A stretch of 64,000 nt of DNA from positions 434,001-498,000 of the forward strand of contig NZ_FOIK01000002.1 of assembly GCF_900111565.1 (NCBI RefSeq). The letters run 5' to 3'. This DNA comes from Paenibacillus sp. NFR01 (GTDB lineage Bacteria > Bacillota > Bacilli > Paenibacillales > Paenibacillaceae). The notes under the pieces were generated by a model. That model did no database searches and was not told the origin of the DNA. It saw only the letters and a list, made by a program, of their open reading frames with translations. The stretch's first letter is position 1; every line of letters begins with the position of its first letter. The translations under genes and the position numbers were made by a program. Of this stretch, positions 40,931-50,253 are shown in pieces.

Positions 40931-43165
40931 TTATGCCTTCGCGCTGCCCGCTTCGCTGCGCGGCGGGCGCATCGTCAGGCTGACCCGGCCTTTCTTCAGA
41001 TCGACGCCGAGCACCCAGACGGTCACGTTGTCGCCGACGGACACGACGTCCATCGGATGTTTGACGAAGCTGCCGCTGAGCTGGGAGATATGCACCAGCC
41101 CGTCGTTTTTGATCCCGATATCGACGAACGCGCCGAAATCGATGACGTTGCGCACCGTGCCCTGCAGCTCCATGCCGGGCACAAGGTCTTCGATCTTCAG
41201 CACGTCGGTGCGGAAGATCGGCGGCGGCAGCTCCTCGCGCGGGTCGCGGCCCGGACGCTGGAGGCTCTCCAGGATGTCGCGCAGCGTCGGCACGCCGACG
41301 CCGAGCTTCGCCGCAAGCGCCTCAGGATCCTGCGCCGCCAGCTCTGCGGCGACATCCTTGCTGCCGAGCTGGCTGACCTTCAGCCCCAGCTCCGCGAACA
41401 GCCGGTCGACCACCGCATACGACTCGGGGTGGATCGGCGTGCGGTCGAGCGTATTGTCCCCTTCGGGAATACGCAGGAACCCGATGCACTGCTCGTACGA
41501 TTTTGCGCCGAGGCGCGGCACCTTCTGCAGCTGCTTGCGGGACTGGAACTTGCCGTTCTCCTCGCGGAACTTAACGATGTTCTTGGCAATTGTCGCATTG
41601 ACGCCGGAGACGTACGAGAGCAGGGACGGCGACGCCGTGTTCACGTCGACGCCGACATGGTTGACGGCCGATTCCACGACGGCCTTAAGGCTCTCCTCCA
41701 GATGCTTCTGCGTCACATCATGCTGGTATTGCCCGACACCGATCGCCTTCGGGTCGATCTTGACCAGCTCCGCGAGCGGGTCCTGCACGCGGCGGGCAAT
41801 CGATGCGGCGCTGCGCTCGGCCACATCCAGATCCGGAAACTCCTCCTGCGCCAGCTTGGAGGCGGAATACACGCTGGCTCCGGCCTCATTGACAATGAGG
41901 TACTGGAGCCCGGGGTCGCCGATCTCGGCAATGACCTCGGCGGTGAACTGCTCCGTCTCCCGCGAGCCGGTGCCGTTGCCGATGACGATGAGCTGGATGC
42001 CGTATGTGGCAATCAGCTCCTTGAACTTGGCCGCCGCCTCTTTCTTCTTGTTATTCGGCGGCGTCGGGTAGGTAACCGCCACCTCCAGCAGCTTGCCGGT
42101 GTCGTCCACGACGGCCAGCTTGCAGCCTGTTCGGTAGGCCGGGTCGACGCCGAGCACGTTTTTGCCCCGGACCGGCGGCTGCAGCAGCAGGCTGCGCAGG
42201 TTCCCGGAGAAAATAGAGATCGCCTGCGTCTCCCCTTTCTCGGTCATTTCCCCGCGTACCTCGCGCTCCACCGAAGGCGCGATCAGCCGTTTGTAGGAAT
42301 CCTCAATGACGGATTCCAGCAGCTCCTTTACCAGCGACGGTCCTTTGATCAGCTTGCGCGCAATGTACGCATGGATCTTATCGGCGGCGATTTCGATGCC
42401 CACCTTCAGCACGGCTTCCCGCTCGCCCCGGTTGATGGCGAGAATACGGTGCGGCGGCATCTTATGCACCGGCTCCCGGTAGCTGTAATAATTCTCGTAT
42501 ACGCTTTCCTGCTCCGCATCTTTCGCTTCGGAGATCAACACGCCCTGGCTGGCCGTATAGGAACGGACCCAGGAACGGATCTGCGCATCGTCGGCGATAT
42601 TCTCGGCGATGATATCCATGGCGCCCTGCAGCGCCTGCTCCGCATTCTCCACGCCTTTGTCCGCGTCGATATATTTCGCCGCTTCCTGATAAGGGTCGGC
42701 ATTGCGGCGCTGCTCCAGCACCCAGTCCGCCAGCGGCTCCAGCCCTTTTTCCTTGGCAACGCTGGCCCGCGTCTTGCGCTTTTGCTTGTACGGACGGTAA
42801 AGGTCCTCCACTTCCTGAAGCTTGACCGCCTTGCGGATGCTTTCCGCGAGCTCCTTTGACAGCTTGCCCTGCTCCTCAATGCTGCGCAGGACGTCTTTTT
42901 TGCGCTCACTTAAGTTGCGCAAATACGCAAGCCGCTCCTCGATATCGCGAAGCGCATTTTCATCGAGTTCGCCGGTCATTTCCTTACGGTACCGGGCGAT
43001 AAACGGAATCGTATTGCCTTCATCCAGAAGGCCGACCGTCGTCCGTACCTGCTTGGGACTGATCCCGAGCTCCTTGGCAATCGTTTGTATAATCAGTTCG
43101 AGCTCCTGGCGGGCGGCGGCTTCTTCCGCCGTCGTTCCCGCATTCACGTTAGGTTCTACCGTCAA
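40931..43165 (-). CDS. tex: RNA-binding transcription accessory protein Tex
   Basis: A 744-residue S1-domain protein. In order: an N-terminal helical part (TVGLLDEGNTIPFIARYRKE is strongly conserved), a YqgF-like nuclease fold (VLGVDPAYRTGCKLAVVD), helix-hairpin-helix motifs (SLLSYVSGVNATIAKNIV, FLRIPEGDNTLDRTPIHPE) and a C-terminal S1 domain (LQGTVRNVIDFGAFVDIGI). It acts in the cytoplasm on transcription and nucleic acid binding. The TTG at 43165 was chosen because AAAGAGGG lies seven bases before it; further upstream ATG codons have no site. It lies near ndoA on the same strand but past a 20-bp hairpin. Confidence 0.95.
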   Translation of the reverse strand: MTVEPNVNAGTTAEEAAARQELELIIQTIAKELGISPKQVRTTVGLLDEGNTIPFIARYRKEMTGELDENALRDIEERLAYLRNLSERKKDVLRSIEEQGKLSKELAESIRKAVKLQEVEDLYRPYKQKRKTRASVAKEKGLEPLADWVLEQRRNADPYQEAAKYIDADKGVENAEQALQGAMDIIAENIADDAQIRSWVRSYTASQGVLISEAKDAEQESVYENYYSYREPVHKMPPHRILAINRGEREAVLKVGIEIAADKIHAYIARKLIKGPSLVKELLESVIEDSYKRLIAPSVEREVRGEMTEKGETQAISIFSGNLRSLLLQPPVRGKNVLGVDPAYRTGCKLAVVDDTGKLLEVAVTYPTPPNNKKKEAAAKFKELIATYGIQLIVIGNGTGSRETEQFTAEVIAEIGDPGLQYLIVNEAGASVYSASKLAQEEFPDLDVAERSAASIARRVQDPLAELVKIDPKAIGVGQYQHDVTQKHLEESLKAVVESAVNHVGVDVNTASPSLLSYVSGVNATIAKNIVKFREENGKFQSRKQLQKVPRLGAKSYEQCIGFLRIPEGDNTLDRTPIHPESYAVVDRLFAELGLKVSQLGSKDVAAELAAQDPEALAAKLGVGVPTLRDILESLQRPGRDPREELPPPIFRTDVLKIEDLVPGMELQGTVRNVIDFGAFVDIGIKNDGLVHISQLSGSFVKHPMDVVSVGDNVTVWVLGVDLKKGRVSLTMRPPRSEAGSAKA

Positions 43166-43292
43166 CTTCCATCCCTCTTTCATCCACGGTCTGACGCTTG
43201 CAGCAAGCGTATGTTCAGGCACATATCTAAAATAGTATCACAACCGGAGAGGATACACCAAAATTCTCCTGCTGCGACTATCCGCTTCAAAC

Positions 43293-43336
43293 GCCAACAA
43301 GCGCACCGGATCCCCTGATCCGGTGCGCTTGTTGGC
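43293..43336 (-). terminator. Strong terminator hairpin after ndoA
   Basis: GCCAACAAGCGCACCGGATC pairs perfectly with its complement at 43317-43336. The T-tract is weak (GTTTG), but it lies directly after ndoA and before tex. Confidence 0.7.
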
Positions 43337-43363
43337 TTTGGAGAAGTATGTAGCCCCAGCCGA

Positions 43364-43714
43364 TCAGAAATCGATCAGGCCCAGGCTGATTTGCAGCGAA
43401 TCATCCACCTTTTTCATCGTTTCATCGTCCAGGTGGGTGATCTTATCGGTTAAGCGTTGTTTGTCAATGGTCCGAACCTGCTCCAGCAGAATGACCGAAT
43501 CGCGGTCAAAGCCGTGGGCAGCCGCATCAATTTCCACATGCGTCGGCAGCTTCGCCTTCTGGATCTGGGCCGTAATGGCCGCTACAATGACCGTCGGACT
43601 GAAGCGATTGCCAATATCGTTCTGAATGACCAGCACCGGCCGCACTCCACCTTGTTCAGAACCTACTACAGGCGAGAGGTCGGCAAAAAAAACGTCGCCG
43701 CGTTTAACGATCAA
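43364..43714 (-). CDS. ndoA: Type II toxin EndoA/MazF (mRNA interferase)
   Basis: Ribosome-independent endoribonuclease of the PemK/MazF family, 116 residues, the same length as B. subtilis EndoA, which cuts UACAU sites. Conserved blocks are [40 protein letters not shown] and [20 protein letters not shown]. It follows the antitoxin by three bases and its ATG lies in the antitoxin's stop region, the usual order. The pair is chromosomal and conserved next to alr. Confidence 0.96.
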   Translation of the reverse strand: MIVKRGDVFFADLSPVVGSEQGGVRPVLVIQNDIGNRFSPTVIVAAITAQIQKAKLPTHVEIDAAAHGFDRDSVILLEQVRTIDKQRLTDKITHLDDETMKKVDDSLQISLGLIDF

Positions 43715-43717
43715 TAT

Positions 43718-43999
43718 CTACACCCCGCTTACTAAGCGGCCAAGAGTGCTGTCTGCATCTTCCTCAGCGAGGAATGCCTCACATGCCATCGTCAAATTGA
43801 TCTTCGCCATTTCCATGTAGCCCCGCTGCATCGATTCGCGGATCGTGTTCTTTCTCCGCTCGCTCAAATACAGCTTCATGGCCTGTCTGATCAATTCGCT
43901 CCGGTTAGAATTCTCCAATTGGACGATTCCATCCACTTCCTGCAAGAGATGATCCGGCAAGCTGATCATAATTCTCTTGGTGTTCTGCATATTGGCCAC
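43718..43999 (-). CDS. ndoAI: Antitoxin EndoAI (ribbon-helix-helix)
   Basis: A 93-residue antitoxin that neutralises EndoA and binds its own promoter. The N-terminal ribbon-helix-helix is KRIMISLPDHLLQEVDGIVQ, and QRGYMEMAKINLTMACEAF, near the C-terminal toxin-binding region, is nearly identical to the Bacillus protein. The GTG at 43999 (MANMQN) gives exactly the Bacillus length; an ATG three codons later is also possible. The TTG-to-ATG frame further upstream was rejected. It lies 206 bases downstream of alr, as in B. subtilis. Confidence 0.93.
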   Translation of the reverse strand: MANMQNTKRIMISLPDHLLQEVDGIVQLENSNRSELIRQAMKLYLSERRKNTIRESMQRGYMEMAKINLTMACEAFLAEEDADSTLGRLVSGV

Positions 44000-44205
44000 C
44001 TTCTCTTCCACCCCCACAAACCTTAGCCCCTGCATCCAGTGTAGCAATATACAAGGAAATTTATACAAGGAATATATGCTTTCAGTATATCAAGTATGCT
44101 GCACTCCATTATAAACTAGAAATGGCGGCACGTATAGACCATAAGTCACAGTCACTCGATATTCTTCCCTGCTTTCATTTCCCTGCAAGTGCTGCCAGGC
44201 CGGAA

Positions 44206-45390
44206 TCACTCCGGCTTCAGGAGAGGGTTAACCAGGTTCGGAAGCGCTCCCTGGCGGACGTATTTCCGCGGGACGCGGTGAGCCAGCATGCAGATTACCT
44301 CGTAGTGAATCGTTCCCAAATGAAGAGCCAGTTCGTCTGCGGTCACAGAAACGTCGCCCTGGCGGCCGATGAGCACAACCTCTTCGCCGGCTTTGATTTG
44401 TTCCGCTTCTTCAGCGAAAGATTTGAGCGTCACCATACACTGATCCATGCAGATGGTTCCGACGACCGGAACGCGGCGTCCGCGTATTAGCACCTCCGCT
44501 TTACCTGTCAGCATGCGGGAATATCCGTCTGCGTATCCTACAGGCAGCGTGGCGATGGTCTCGCAGCTGTCCGTAAAATACCGGGTGCCGTAGCTGATGC
44601 CCGAGCCGGGCGGCAGGCTTTTCACATAGACCACCTGCGTCTTCAGCGTCATTACCGGGTGTAGAGCCACTGTCTCACGGCTCACCTCTGCCGAGGGATA
44701 AAATCCGTACAAGCTTATGCCCACACGCACCATGTTGATGGATAAAAGAGGTGTATCAATGGCCGTAGCGCTATTGCCCGTATGTATGATCGGGATTTCG
44801 ATATTTCTGCCCCGAAGCGTTTCCGCCACGCCCGTGAATCGTCGATGCTGCATCAGTGTATAGCTTTTGTCTTGTTCGTCTGCCTTGGCAAAATGGGTAA
44901 ACATTCCCTCCAGCTCCGCTTGCGTGGTCCGGTGCACCTGTTCGATGAAGTCGGGCGCGGCCTCCGGCAAAAGCCCCAGACGTCCCATCCCGCTGTCGAT
45001 CTTGATATGCACCTTCAGCCGGCGGTCCGGATCTTCGGGAAGCGCCTGAATCGCTTCCAGCACCTCCGGCGTGAACAGCGTCACGGTCACATGGTTCTTC
45101 CAGGCGGCGTAGATTCCTTCGGGGGAAACATAGCCAAGCACCAGGATAGGAAGTAGTATTCCCGCCTGACGCAGCTCCAATGCTTCATCCAGAAAAGCTA
45201 CGCTTAAATAATCCGCGCCCAGACGTTCCAGCTCCCGCGAGACCTCCACGGCGCCATGGCCGTACGCATTTCCTTTGACGCATGCCATAAACTTGGTTTC
45301 GGCCGGCAGTACGGCGCGGAATGCCTCGTAATTGGCACGCAAATCATCCAGATTGATCTCGGCAACTGTCGGTCGATAGCTTGCTTGCAA
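44206..45390 (-). CDS. alr: Alanine racemase
   Basis: PLP-dependent enzyme making D-alanine for peptidoglycan, 394 residues. The PLP lysine is K39 (ACVKGNAYGHG) and the second catalytic base is the tyrosine in GSGISYGTRY. The PLP phosphate-binding HTGNSATAI stretch is also present. The TTG at 45390 follows AGAAGGTGA at seven bases and gives MQASYRPTVAEINLDD; longer readings have no site. It sits between ydcC and ndoAI, the same order as in Bacillus. Confidence 0.96.
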   Translation of the reverse strand: MQASYRPTVAEINLDDLRANYEAFRAVLPAETKFMACVKGNAYGHGAVEVSRELERLGADYLSVAFLDEALELRQAGILLPILVLGYVSPEGIYAAWKNHVTVTLFTPEVLEAIQALPEDPDRRLKVHIKIDSGMGRLGLLPEAAPDFIEQVHRTTQAELEGMFTHFAKADEQDKSYTLMQHRRFTGVAETLRGRNIEIPIIHTGNSATAIDTPLLSINMVRVGISLYGFYPSAEVSRETVALHPVMTLKTQVVYVKSLPPGSGISYGTRYFTDSCETIATLPVGYADGYSRMLTGKAEVLIRGRRVPVVGTICMDQCMVTLKSFAEEAEQIKAGEEVVLIGRQGDVSVTADELALHLGTIHYEVICMLAHRVPRKYVRQGALPNLVNPLLKPE

Positions 45391-45518
45391 TTCAAAGTCA
45401 CCTTCTAACATTGTAAATAGGCGTTGTAACCTTTCACCTTGGAACATGATGCTTATGCCCATGGTAATGCTAACGCAAGGCGGCTGTCAAATGGAAGCAA
45501 GGCATCTTTCGGAATGTG

Positions 45519-45573
45519 AAAAAAAGCGGATACGGCGTGTAAGAGGAACGAGTCCCGCTAACGCTGTATCCGC
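45519..45573 (-). terminator. Terminator of ydcC
   Basis: On the minus strand GCGGATACAGCG/CGCCGTATCCGC with a TTTTTTT tail. Confidence 0.85.
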
Positions 45574-45582
45574 CTCTGACTA

Positions 45583-46674
45583 TTACTTACCCGATTGTTC
45601 ATCCATAGAAGCGGCAATTTGTATCATTTCGTCCAGCGGCAGATTGGCGCTGGTAATGCGGTATTCCATACCGGCATCCATCCAGGTAAGCGTCTGCTGC
45701 TCATCCCCGGTCAGCAGGCCGGCGGTAAAGCCCAGATCGATCAGCGTTCCCGGGGCCAGCGATACGGCGCGGTCCAGCGGACGGGATTCCATGATGGTAT
45801 ATTGGTAAACGCCGTCATAGCGGATCAGCGCGGAATAATCTTTGCTGCCTTCGATCTTGTGCGTATCCTTCAGTTCGACGCCGGCCGGAACATAACCCGG
45901 CTCGATGATGCCAAAGTCGCCAAGCTCGGCCACGGCGGCCTGATCGGCGGCGTTCTCGCCGTCATCTGCCGCACTCACCGGATTGCCGTTTTCGTCCACT
46001 TCGATCACGGTGCTCTCGGAGGCGCTGCCGGTAGCCATATTTTTCTGCATATCAAACGAATCCTTCGTAAAGTCCGGATCGAATTTGAAGCTGTCGAATT
46101 TCACGTTGACGACCACCTTGGCTTCGGAATCCGACACCTGGACTTGCTTTGGCTCGTACGTTTTTTTGTCCAGCCAAATCTTCTGGCGTACCAGCGCGCT
46201 GCTCTGATAATTGGCCGCCACCTCGAACACGTAATTGTTGCCGTCCTCTACGAACTGGCGGTTGTTGTCCGATACGATGCCGCGCAGCAGCGTCTGGTAG
46301 AGGTATACCTGACCCTGATTGTCCGGCCAGTCGCTTTGGAAACGGAAGCTCTTGCCGAGACTTGGCGTCAGGACGAATACGCCGTCATCGTTGCGAAGCA
46401 CGATTTGCGTGACATCCTTTTGCACATTGGCCAGGCTGATCCGGTAGTAAGACGGATTTTTGTACCAGACCTCGACTTTATACTCCTGCGGCTGCTCGCC
46501 GGTGTACAGGGTCATCGTGCCTGCACCTTGGTACGCCCCCTGCTTGCTCTCCAGCTTGTCAGACACATCGTTCAAATCCTTGACCACGGAAGCGGCATCC
46601 TTCTTCCCGCCGCAGCCCGTCATCACCAGGGCCACGCTCATAATGATCGCGAGTACCCATGTTATCCGGCGCAT
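45583..46674 (-). CDS. ydcC: Outer-membrane-lipoprotein-sorting-like lipoprotein (YdcC/GerS-like)
   Basis: A 363-residue lipoprotein. The signal peptide ends at VMTGC (lipidated cysteine 21). The central domain (about 40-215) resembles the LolA/RseB fold seen in YdcC of Bacillus and GerS in Clostridioides, where it supports sporulation or germination functions. Conserved parts are GTMTLYTGEQPQEYKVEVWY and KQVQVSDSEAKVVVNVKFDS. The C-terminal part (about 225-363) resembles a DUF4367-like domain ending LPLDEMIQIAASM. It lies directly upstream of alr. The Bacillus order acpS-ydcC-alr is partly kept; acpS is not seen here. Confidence 0.9.
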   Translation of the reverse strand: MRRITWVLAIIMSVALVMTGCGGKKDAASVVKDLNDVSDKLESKQGAYQGAGTMTLYTGEQPQEYKVEVWYKNPSYYRISLANVQKDVTQIVLRNDDGVFVLTPSLGKSFRFQSDWPDNQGQVYLYQTLLRGIVSDNNRQFVEDGNNYVFEVAANYQSSALVRQKIWLDKKTYEPKQVQVSDSEAKVVVNVKFDSFKFDPDFTKDSFDMQKNMATGSASESTVIEVDENGNPVSAADDGENAADQAAVAELGDFGIIEPGYVPAGVELKDTHKIEGSKDYSALIRYDGVYQYTIMESRPLDRAVSLAPGTLIDLGFTAGLLTGDEQQTLTWMDAGMEYRITSANLPLDEMIQIAASMDEQSGK

Positions 46675-46965
46675 GTCATCATCCCCTTAACCTGTTTTGA
46701 ATGCATTGATTAGTACATGTCTATGAGGGACATGACCTCAATATGCAGACGGGCATGACAAGCATTTCGCAAGTGCGGGGAAAAGCGGGCGGGCGTTTGT
46801 GCGGTCGTTGGGGCAGCGCATTCAGAGAGGCGTGAAGGCGGGATTACGGGAGCAAAGGGGCGACGGTGCGGGATGGGGCACGGGGCGGAAGTGAAACACG
46901 GGTGCGAGGGGCCGGAGCCCTATACTTTAAACTGGCCTCCACGCTCCCGCCTCATTCTGAAGCTA

Positions 46966-47148
46966 CGTTGTATTTCGTACAACAGAATGGGCATAAACAA
47001 ACTAATTTTTCCGTTCCGTTGCACTTCTTACAATGGATTTTTCATATTTGGGCGGTTTTCGGTCGTTTTTCGGAATTCCGTTGCACGAAATACAACGAAA
47101 TTGAGATTCGGAGCTTTTTGATGCCCATCCATTGCACAAAATGCAATG
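46966..47148. repeat. Four-hairpin array B1
   Basis: Four 15-base cores of 5-nt arms and 5-nt loops begin at 46968, 47019, 47081 and 47132, spacing 51/62/51: TTGTA(TTTCG)TACAA, TTGCA(CTTCT)TACAA, TTGCA(CGAAA)TACAA and TTGCA(CAAAA)TGCAA. Loops are pyrimidine-rich in the first two and purine-rich in the last two, showing inversion. CCG/CGG-type bases flank the arms. Confidence 0.88.
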
Positions 47149-47168
47149 AGCAGCGCCGAGACGGGCTC

Positions 47169-47243
47169 AATAACGGCATATCTGCCGTTATTTTCAGCCC
47201 TTGGCGCCGGCACGAGTTCAATAACGGCATATCTGCCGTTATT
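47169..47243. repeat. Pair of D-type hairpins
   Basis: Two identical 24-base palindromes (arms AATAACGGCA and TGCCGTTATT, loop TATC) at 47169-47192 and 47220-47243, 51 bp apart. The spacing equals that within the four-hairpin arrays, and TAACGG/CCGTTA recalls the A family. Only two units are present before the MFS gene ends. Confidence 0.85.
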
Positions 47244-47283
47244 GTCGCTCGCCGCCGCACGCGCCAAAGCCGCGACGCGCCCC

Positions 47284-48624
47284 TTACCCCTCAGCCGCGG
47301 CCCGCTTCGCCTCCGGCCAGAGCACCGGGCTGAGGGCGATGCCCGCAAGCCCGATGACGGCCACCGCCGCGCCGAAGACTGCAAAGATGCGCGACGGCCC
47401 GGACCACTCCACCAGCAGCCCGCCCAGGAGCGGCGCGACGATCATCACCGCGCTAAGAACCGTGCTCTGGATGCCGAAGACGCGGCCCGTCATGTGAGGC
47501 GGCGTTTCTTTTTGCAGGCAATAGTTGAACGCCAGCATGGAGATCCCGTTGCCTGCGCCCAGCACGGCGCCAAACAGCAGCACTGGATAGACCGGCACTC
47601 CCGGCGCCAGCAGCCCCAGACCGCCGACGGCTGCACCGATCAGCAACTGGCCGCTGCCCAAGCGCCGGCCATGGCTGCCCTCGCTTCTGCGGCGGTTCAT
47701 CGCCAGAATCGTGAGGACCGCCGTCACGCCCGAGGCGGCGACCATCCAGCCGAGCAGCGGCTCGTTGTCCGGCGCGATCGACCGGAATAGGCTGGTAAAC
47801 TGGAAGTCGATCATCTGGATCGCCAGCATCCCGATCAAACCGTAGATCATCGTGTTGCGAAGCACACTTGTACGGAGGATGAACAACCAGCCCTCTTTCC
47901 ACATTACGCCAAACGGAACGCGTTCTTCCACTCCTCCCTCCATTTCTCCACCGGCAGCGGAAGCAGGAGAGGTTGAGGTTGGTGAAGCGAAAGTTGAGCT
48001 AGCAGTTGAAACGGACACCGTAATCGCAGCCGCAGCCGTCCCCGGCGCCTTCATTGTCAGCAGCAGCCCATAGGAACACAGCCGCATAATGAAGTTCAGC
48101 AAAATGCACCACTGCGGCGATAACAGCGTCAACGCCAGTCCGCCGAGCAGCGGCCCGGCGATTTTGGAGCCCTGATTGACGATGCCGTTCAGCGATGCCG
48201 CCTGCATCAACTGGTCTTCGCGCACGATCGAGCGCGTCAGCGCCTGCTGCGCCGGCACGTTCAGCGTGGAGACCGCTGCCCGCAGCGCCAGCAGCGGGAG
48301 CAGCCAGTACATATTCGGCGCGAACAATAGAAACAGCGTAATCAGCGCGGTCAGCAGATCGCACAGCCGCATCAGCTTCAGCTTGTTCAGCCGGTCGGCG
48401 GCCGTACCCGCCAGCGCCCCCAGCGCGATGCCGGGCAGCGCGACGGCTACCGGAATCAGTGCGAGCATCAGCGGGCTCACGCCCCAGCGGTAACCGGCCA
48501 GTACCTGGATCGCCAGCGTATCGAACCAGTCGCCGAAAGCGGCGACGGTGTAGGCGGTATACACGCGCACATAAACTTTGTTGCGCAGCAGGCCCGGGCC
48601 TGCTTTTTCCAAAGACTTCATCAT
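47284..48624 (-). CDS. MFS transporter
   Basis: A 446-residue major facilitator with about 12 hydrophobic segments. The loop GTAADRLNKLKLMRLCDLLT carries the MFS signature, and NVPAQQALTRSIVREDQL and MLAFNYCLQKETPPHMTGR are typical of the MFS_3-like exporters. The central cytoplasmic linker (about 207-250) is low-complexity Ser/Thr/Ala. GGAGG precedes the ATG at 48624. It is on the same strand as, and 67 bases downstream of, a winged-helix/TPR regulator that may control it. Confidence 0.85.
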   Translation of the reverse strand: MMKSLEKAGPGLLRNKVYVRVYTAYTVAAFGDWFDTLAIQVLAGYRWGVSPLMLALIPVAVALPGIALGALAGTAADRLNKLKLMRLCDLLTALITLFLLFAPNMYWLLPLLALRAAVSTLNVPAQQALTRSIVREDQLMQAASLNGIVNQGSKIAGPLLGGLALTLLSPQWCILLNFIMRLCSYGLLLTMKAPGTAAAAITVSVSTASSTFASPTSTSPASAAGGEMEGGVEERVPFGVMWKEGWLFILRTSVLRNTMIYGLIGMLAIQMIDFQFTSLFRSIAPDNEPLLGWMVAASGVTAVLTILAMNRRRSEGSHGRRLGSGQLLIGAAVGGLGLLAPGVPVYPVLLFGAVLGAGNGISMLAFNYCLQKETPPHMTGRVFGIQSTVLSAVMIVAPLLGGLLVEWSGPSRIFAVFGAAVAVIGLAGIALSPVLWPEAKRAAAEG

Positions 48625-48691
48625 CCATTCCTCCAATGTCAAGCATGCTATTCACTACCTGCAACAATAATGGAGAAATGTCAGAGGATGA

Positions 48692-49852
48692 TCAGAGAGA
48701 AAGCACGGCGCTGCGCAGGAGGTTCTCCAGAGGCTGCCGCAAGCGCGGCAGATCCATTCGTTCATGCTCTTCATGCATAAGCATGGCGTATTTATCGCGC
48801 AAGGCAGGAATAGAGGAGAACATTTCGCTGAACTGGACGATCTGCTGCAAAACATAACAGCGCATCGGCACAAATCCGCTCATCTCCAGCACCTGCAAAC
48901 CTTCATCCAGCAGACGCTCCGCTTCCCGCCAAGCCCGCTGCCGCAAGCGCCATAAGCCTTTTGCCACATGATATTGCCCGATTTCACGCAGGTAAGGTTT
49001 GGCCGCGAGAAGCTCGTCGATGCTCATGCACATCGCCTCCACCTGCTCATCCGCCGTACCCGCAATCAAATGAACCGACATTTCGGCGATGGCCGTGACC
49101 GGCACAAAGCTTTCATAGTTCGGGTCGGCAATCACCTGATGCGTCAGTTTCAACCGGTCCAGCGCCTTTTGCGGTTGCCCGGCAAGTGCGTAAAGGAGCA
49201 GAATATTGAGAATCTTCAATTCCAGATGCTCTGCAGGGGCCAGTATTTTCTGGTCCAGAACTCGCTCGCAAAATGCCAAACGTTCCTCCGCCTGCCCACC
49301 GCCCATAAAAAGATAAAACACCACCAGATAATAAAGCCGGTCCTGTAGCCCCACTTCCTCCGTAAACAGCAGCCACGCCAAATCCCCCTCAATAAAATGG
49401 ACGCAGACCCGGTAGAACGGGTCCATCTCGTAGCCGAGCACGTCCTGCTGGCGTGCCAGCGTCAGGAGTGAACGTCCCTGGCCGTATTTATGATAGGTAC
49501 CCAGCAGCCGCAGCATCGTCTCCTGCATTTCGGCGTCACCGGTCGTGGGCGTGCTTAGCCAAGTTGCCGTGGACACCTGCACCGTCAGGCTGTAGCCGAA
49601 TCCCCGGACCGTTTTGATCGAGAGGCCGGCGATGCCGGACAGTTTTTTGCGTAAGCGGTAAATATGATCGTCCACCGTGCGTTCCACCGGGAATTCCAGC
49701 GGCCACACCTGGTCCAAAAGCTGTTCCCGGCTGAACACCTGGCCACGGTTACGGTACAAAAACTGCAGAAGTACATACTCCTTGGGCAGCAGCAAGGCCG
49801 GCTGGCCGTTGATGATCACGGTGAGATCCTGTTCAAGCCACTGTATATCCAT
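48692..49852 (-). CDS. Winged-helix (OmpR-type) regulator with TPR-like C-terminus
   Basis: A 386-residue regulator. A trans_reg_C winged helix covers about residues 5-95 (LLLPKEYVLLQFLYRNRGQV, then DHIYRLRKKLSGIAGLSIKT and VRGFGYSL). The remaining 290 residues form TPR-like helical repeats (LKILNILLLYALAGQPQKAL and GLWRLRQRAWREAERLLDEG). There is no receiver domain, so it is not a two-component regulator; the layout recalls SARP or bacterial transcriptional activator proteins. It precedes the MFS gene, probably its regulator. Confidence 0.8.
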   Translation of the reverse strand: MDIQWLEQDLTVIINGQPALLLPKEYVLLQFLYRNRGQVFSREQLLDQVWPLEFPVERTVDDHIYRLRKKLSGIAGLSIKTVRGFGYSLTVQVSTATWLSTPTTGDAEMQETMLRLLGTYHKYGQGRSLLTLARQQDVLGYEMDPFYRVCVHFIEGDLAWLLFTEEVGLQDRLYYLVVFYLFMGGGQAEERLAFCERVLDQKILAPAEHLELKILNILLLYALAGQPQKALDRLKLTHQVIADPNYESFVPVTAIAEMSVHLIAGTADEQVEAMCMSIDELLAAKPYLREIGQYHVAKGLWRLRQRAWREAERLLDEGLQVLEMSGFVPMRCYVLQQIVQFSEMFSSIPALRDKYAMLMHEEHERMDLPRLRQPLENLLRSAVLSL

Positions 49853-50253
49853 GCGTTAACCCGCTTTCCTTGTGCGATTCATCGATGGGTTCATTATACC
49901 AGCGGTTGCTCTTTGGCTCTACGCTCCATTTCCTGCGGCACGTTAGGCTGCTTCCCTTAGCCCCGCACGAGACCAAGCACAAAACCGTCATATTCCTTGC
50001 CGCCGACGGTCTGCAGCGCCGTTGCCTCGATCCGCGCGCGAGGAAGGAAGCACGACGCGGGCGCGCCTGATGGCGCTATGTGCCGCCCATGAGCTGGGAA
50101 CGCCGCCGGGACTGTAGAAGATGCCTTACACGGATCATTCAAATCTGTAACAGGCTTGTTTCCCGATTGTTGCCGGAAAGTGATCTCCAGCGGGTAAATC
50201 TATTTTATAATGTAAGAGCTTATACTTTCCTACCCTATGACGGAGGCATATCC
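49853..50253. other. 400-bp gap between divergent genes
   Basis: No complete gene. A short minus-strand reading (stop near 49958) ends ATALQTVGGKEYDGFVLGLV, which looks like the C-terminus of a real protein, possibly a remnant. A good -10, TATAAT, is at 50206-50211 on the plus strand, but a clear -35 is lacking. Confidence 0.45.

Larger units (their letters stand above)
46675..47283. other. Intergenic region with two hairpin families
   Basis: No gene is supported. It contains array B1 (46966-47148) followed by two D-type hairpins (47169-47243). A palindromic pair GTCATG.../...CATGAC lies near 46720-46735, upstream of ydcC. Confidence 0.7.

Noticed and set aside
40793..42859. Long open frame of 688 codons on the plus strand
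   Set aside because: It is antisense to tex, lacks a ribosome binding site and is rich in Arg/His/Gln as expected of a shadow frame in G+C-rich DNA.
46866..47333. Open frame of 155 codons in the B1/D region
   Set aside because: It runs through the hairpin arrays into the MFS gene on the opposite strand; no start signal.
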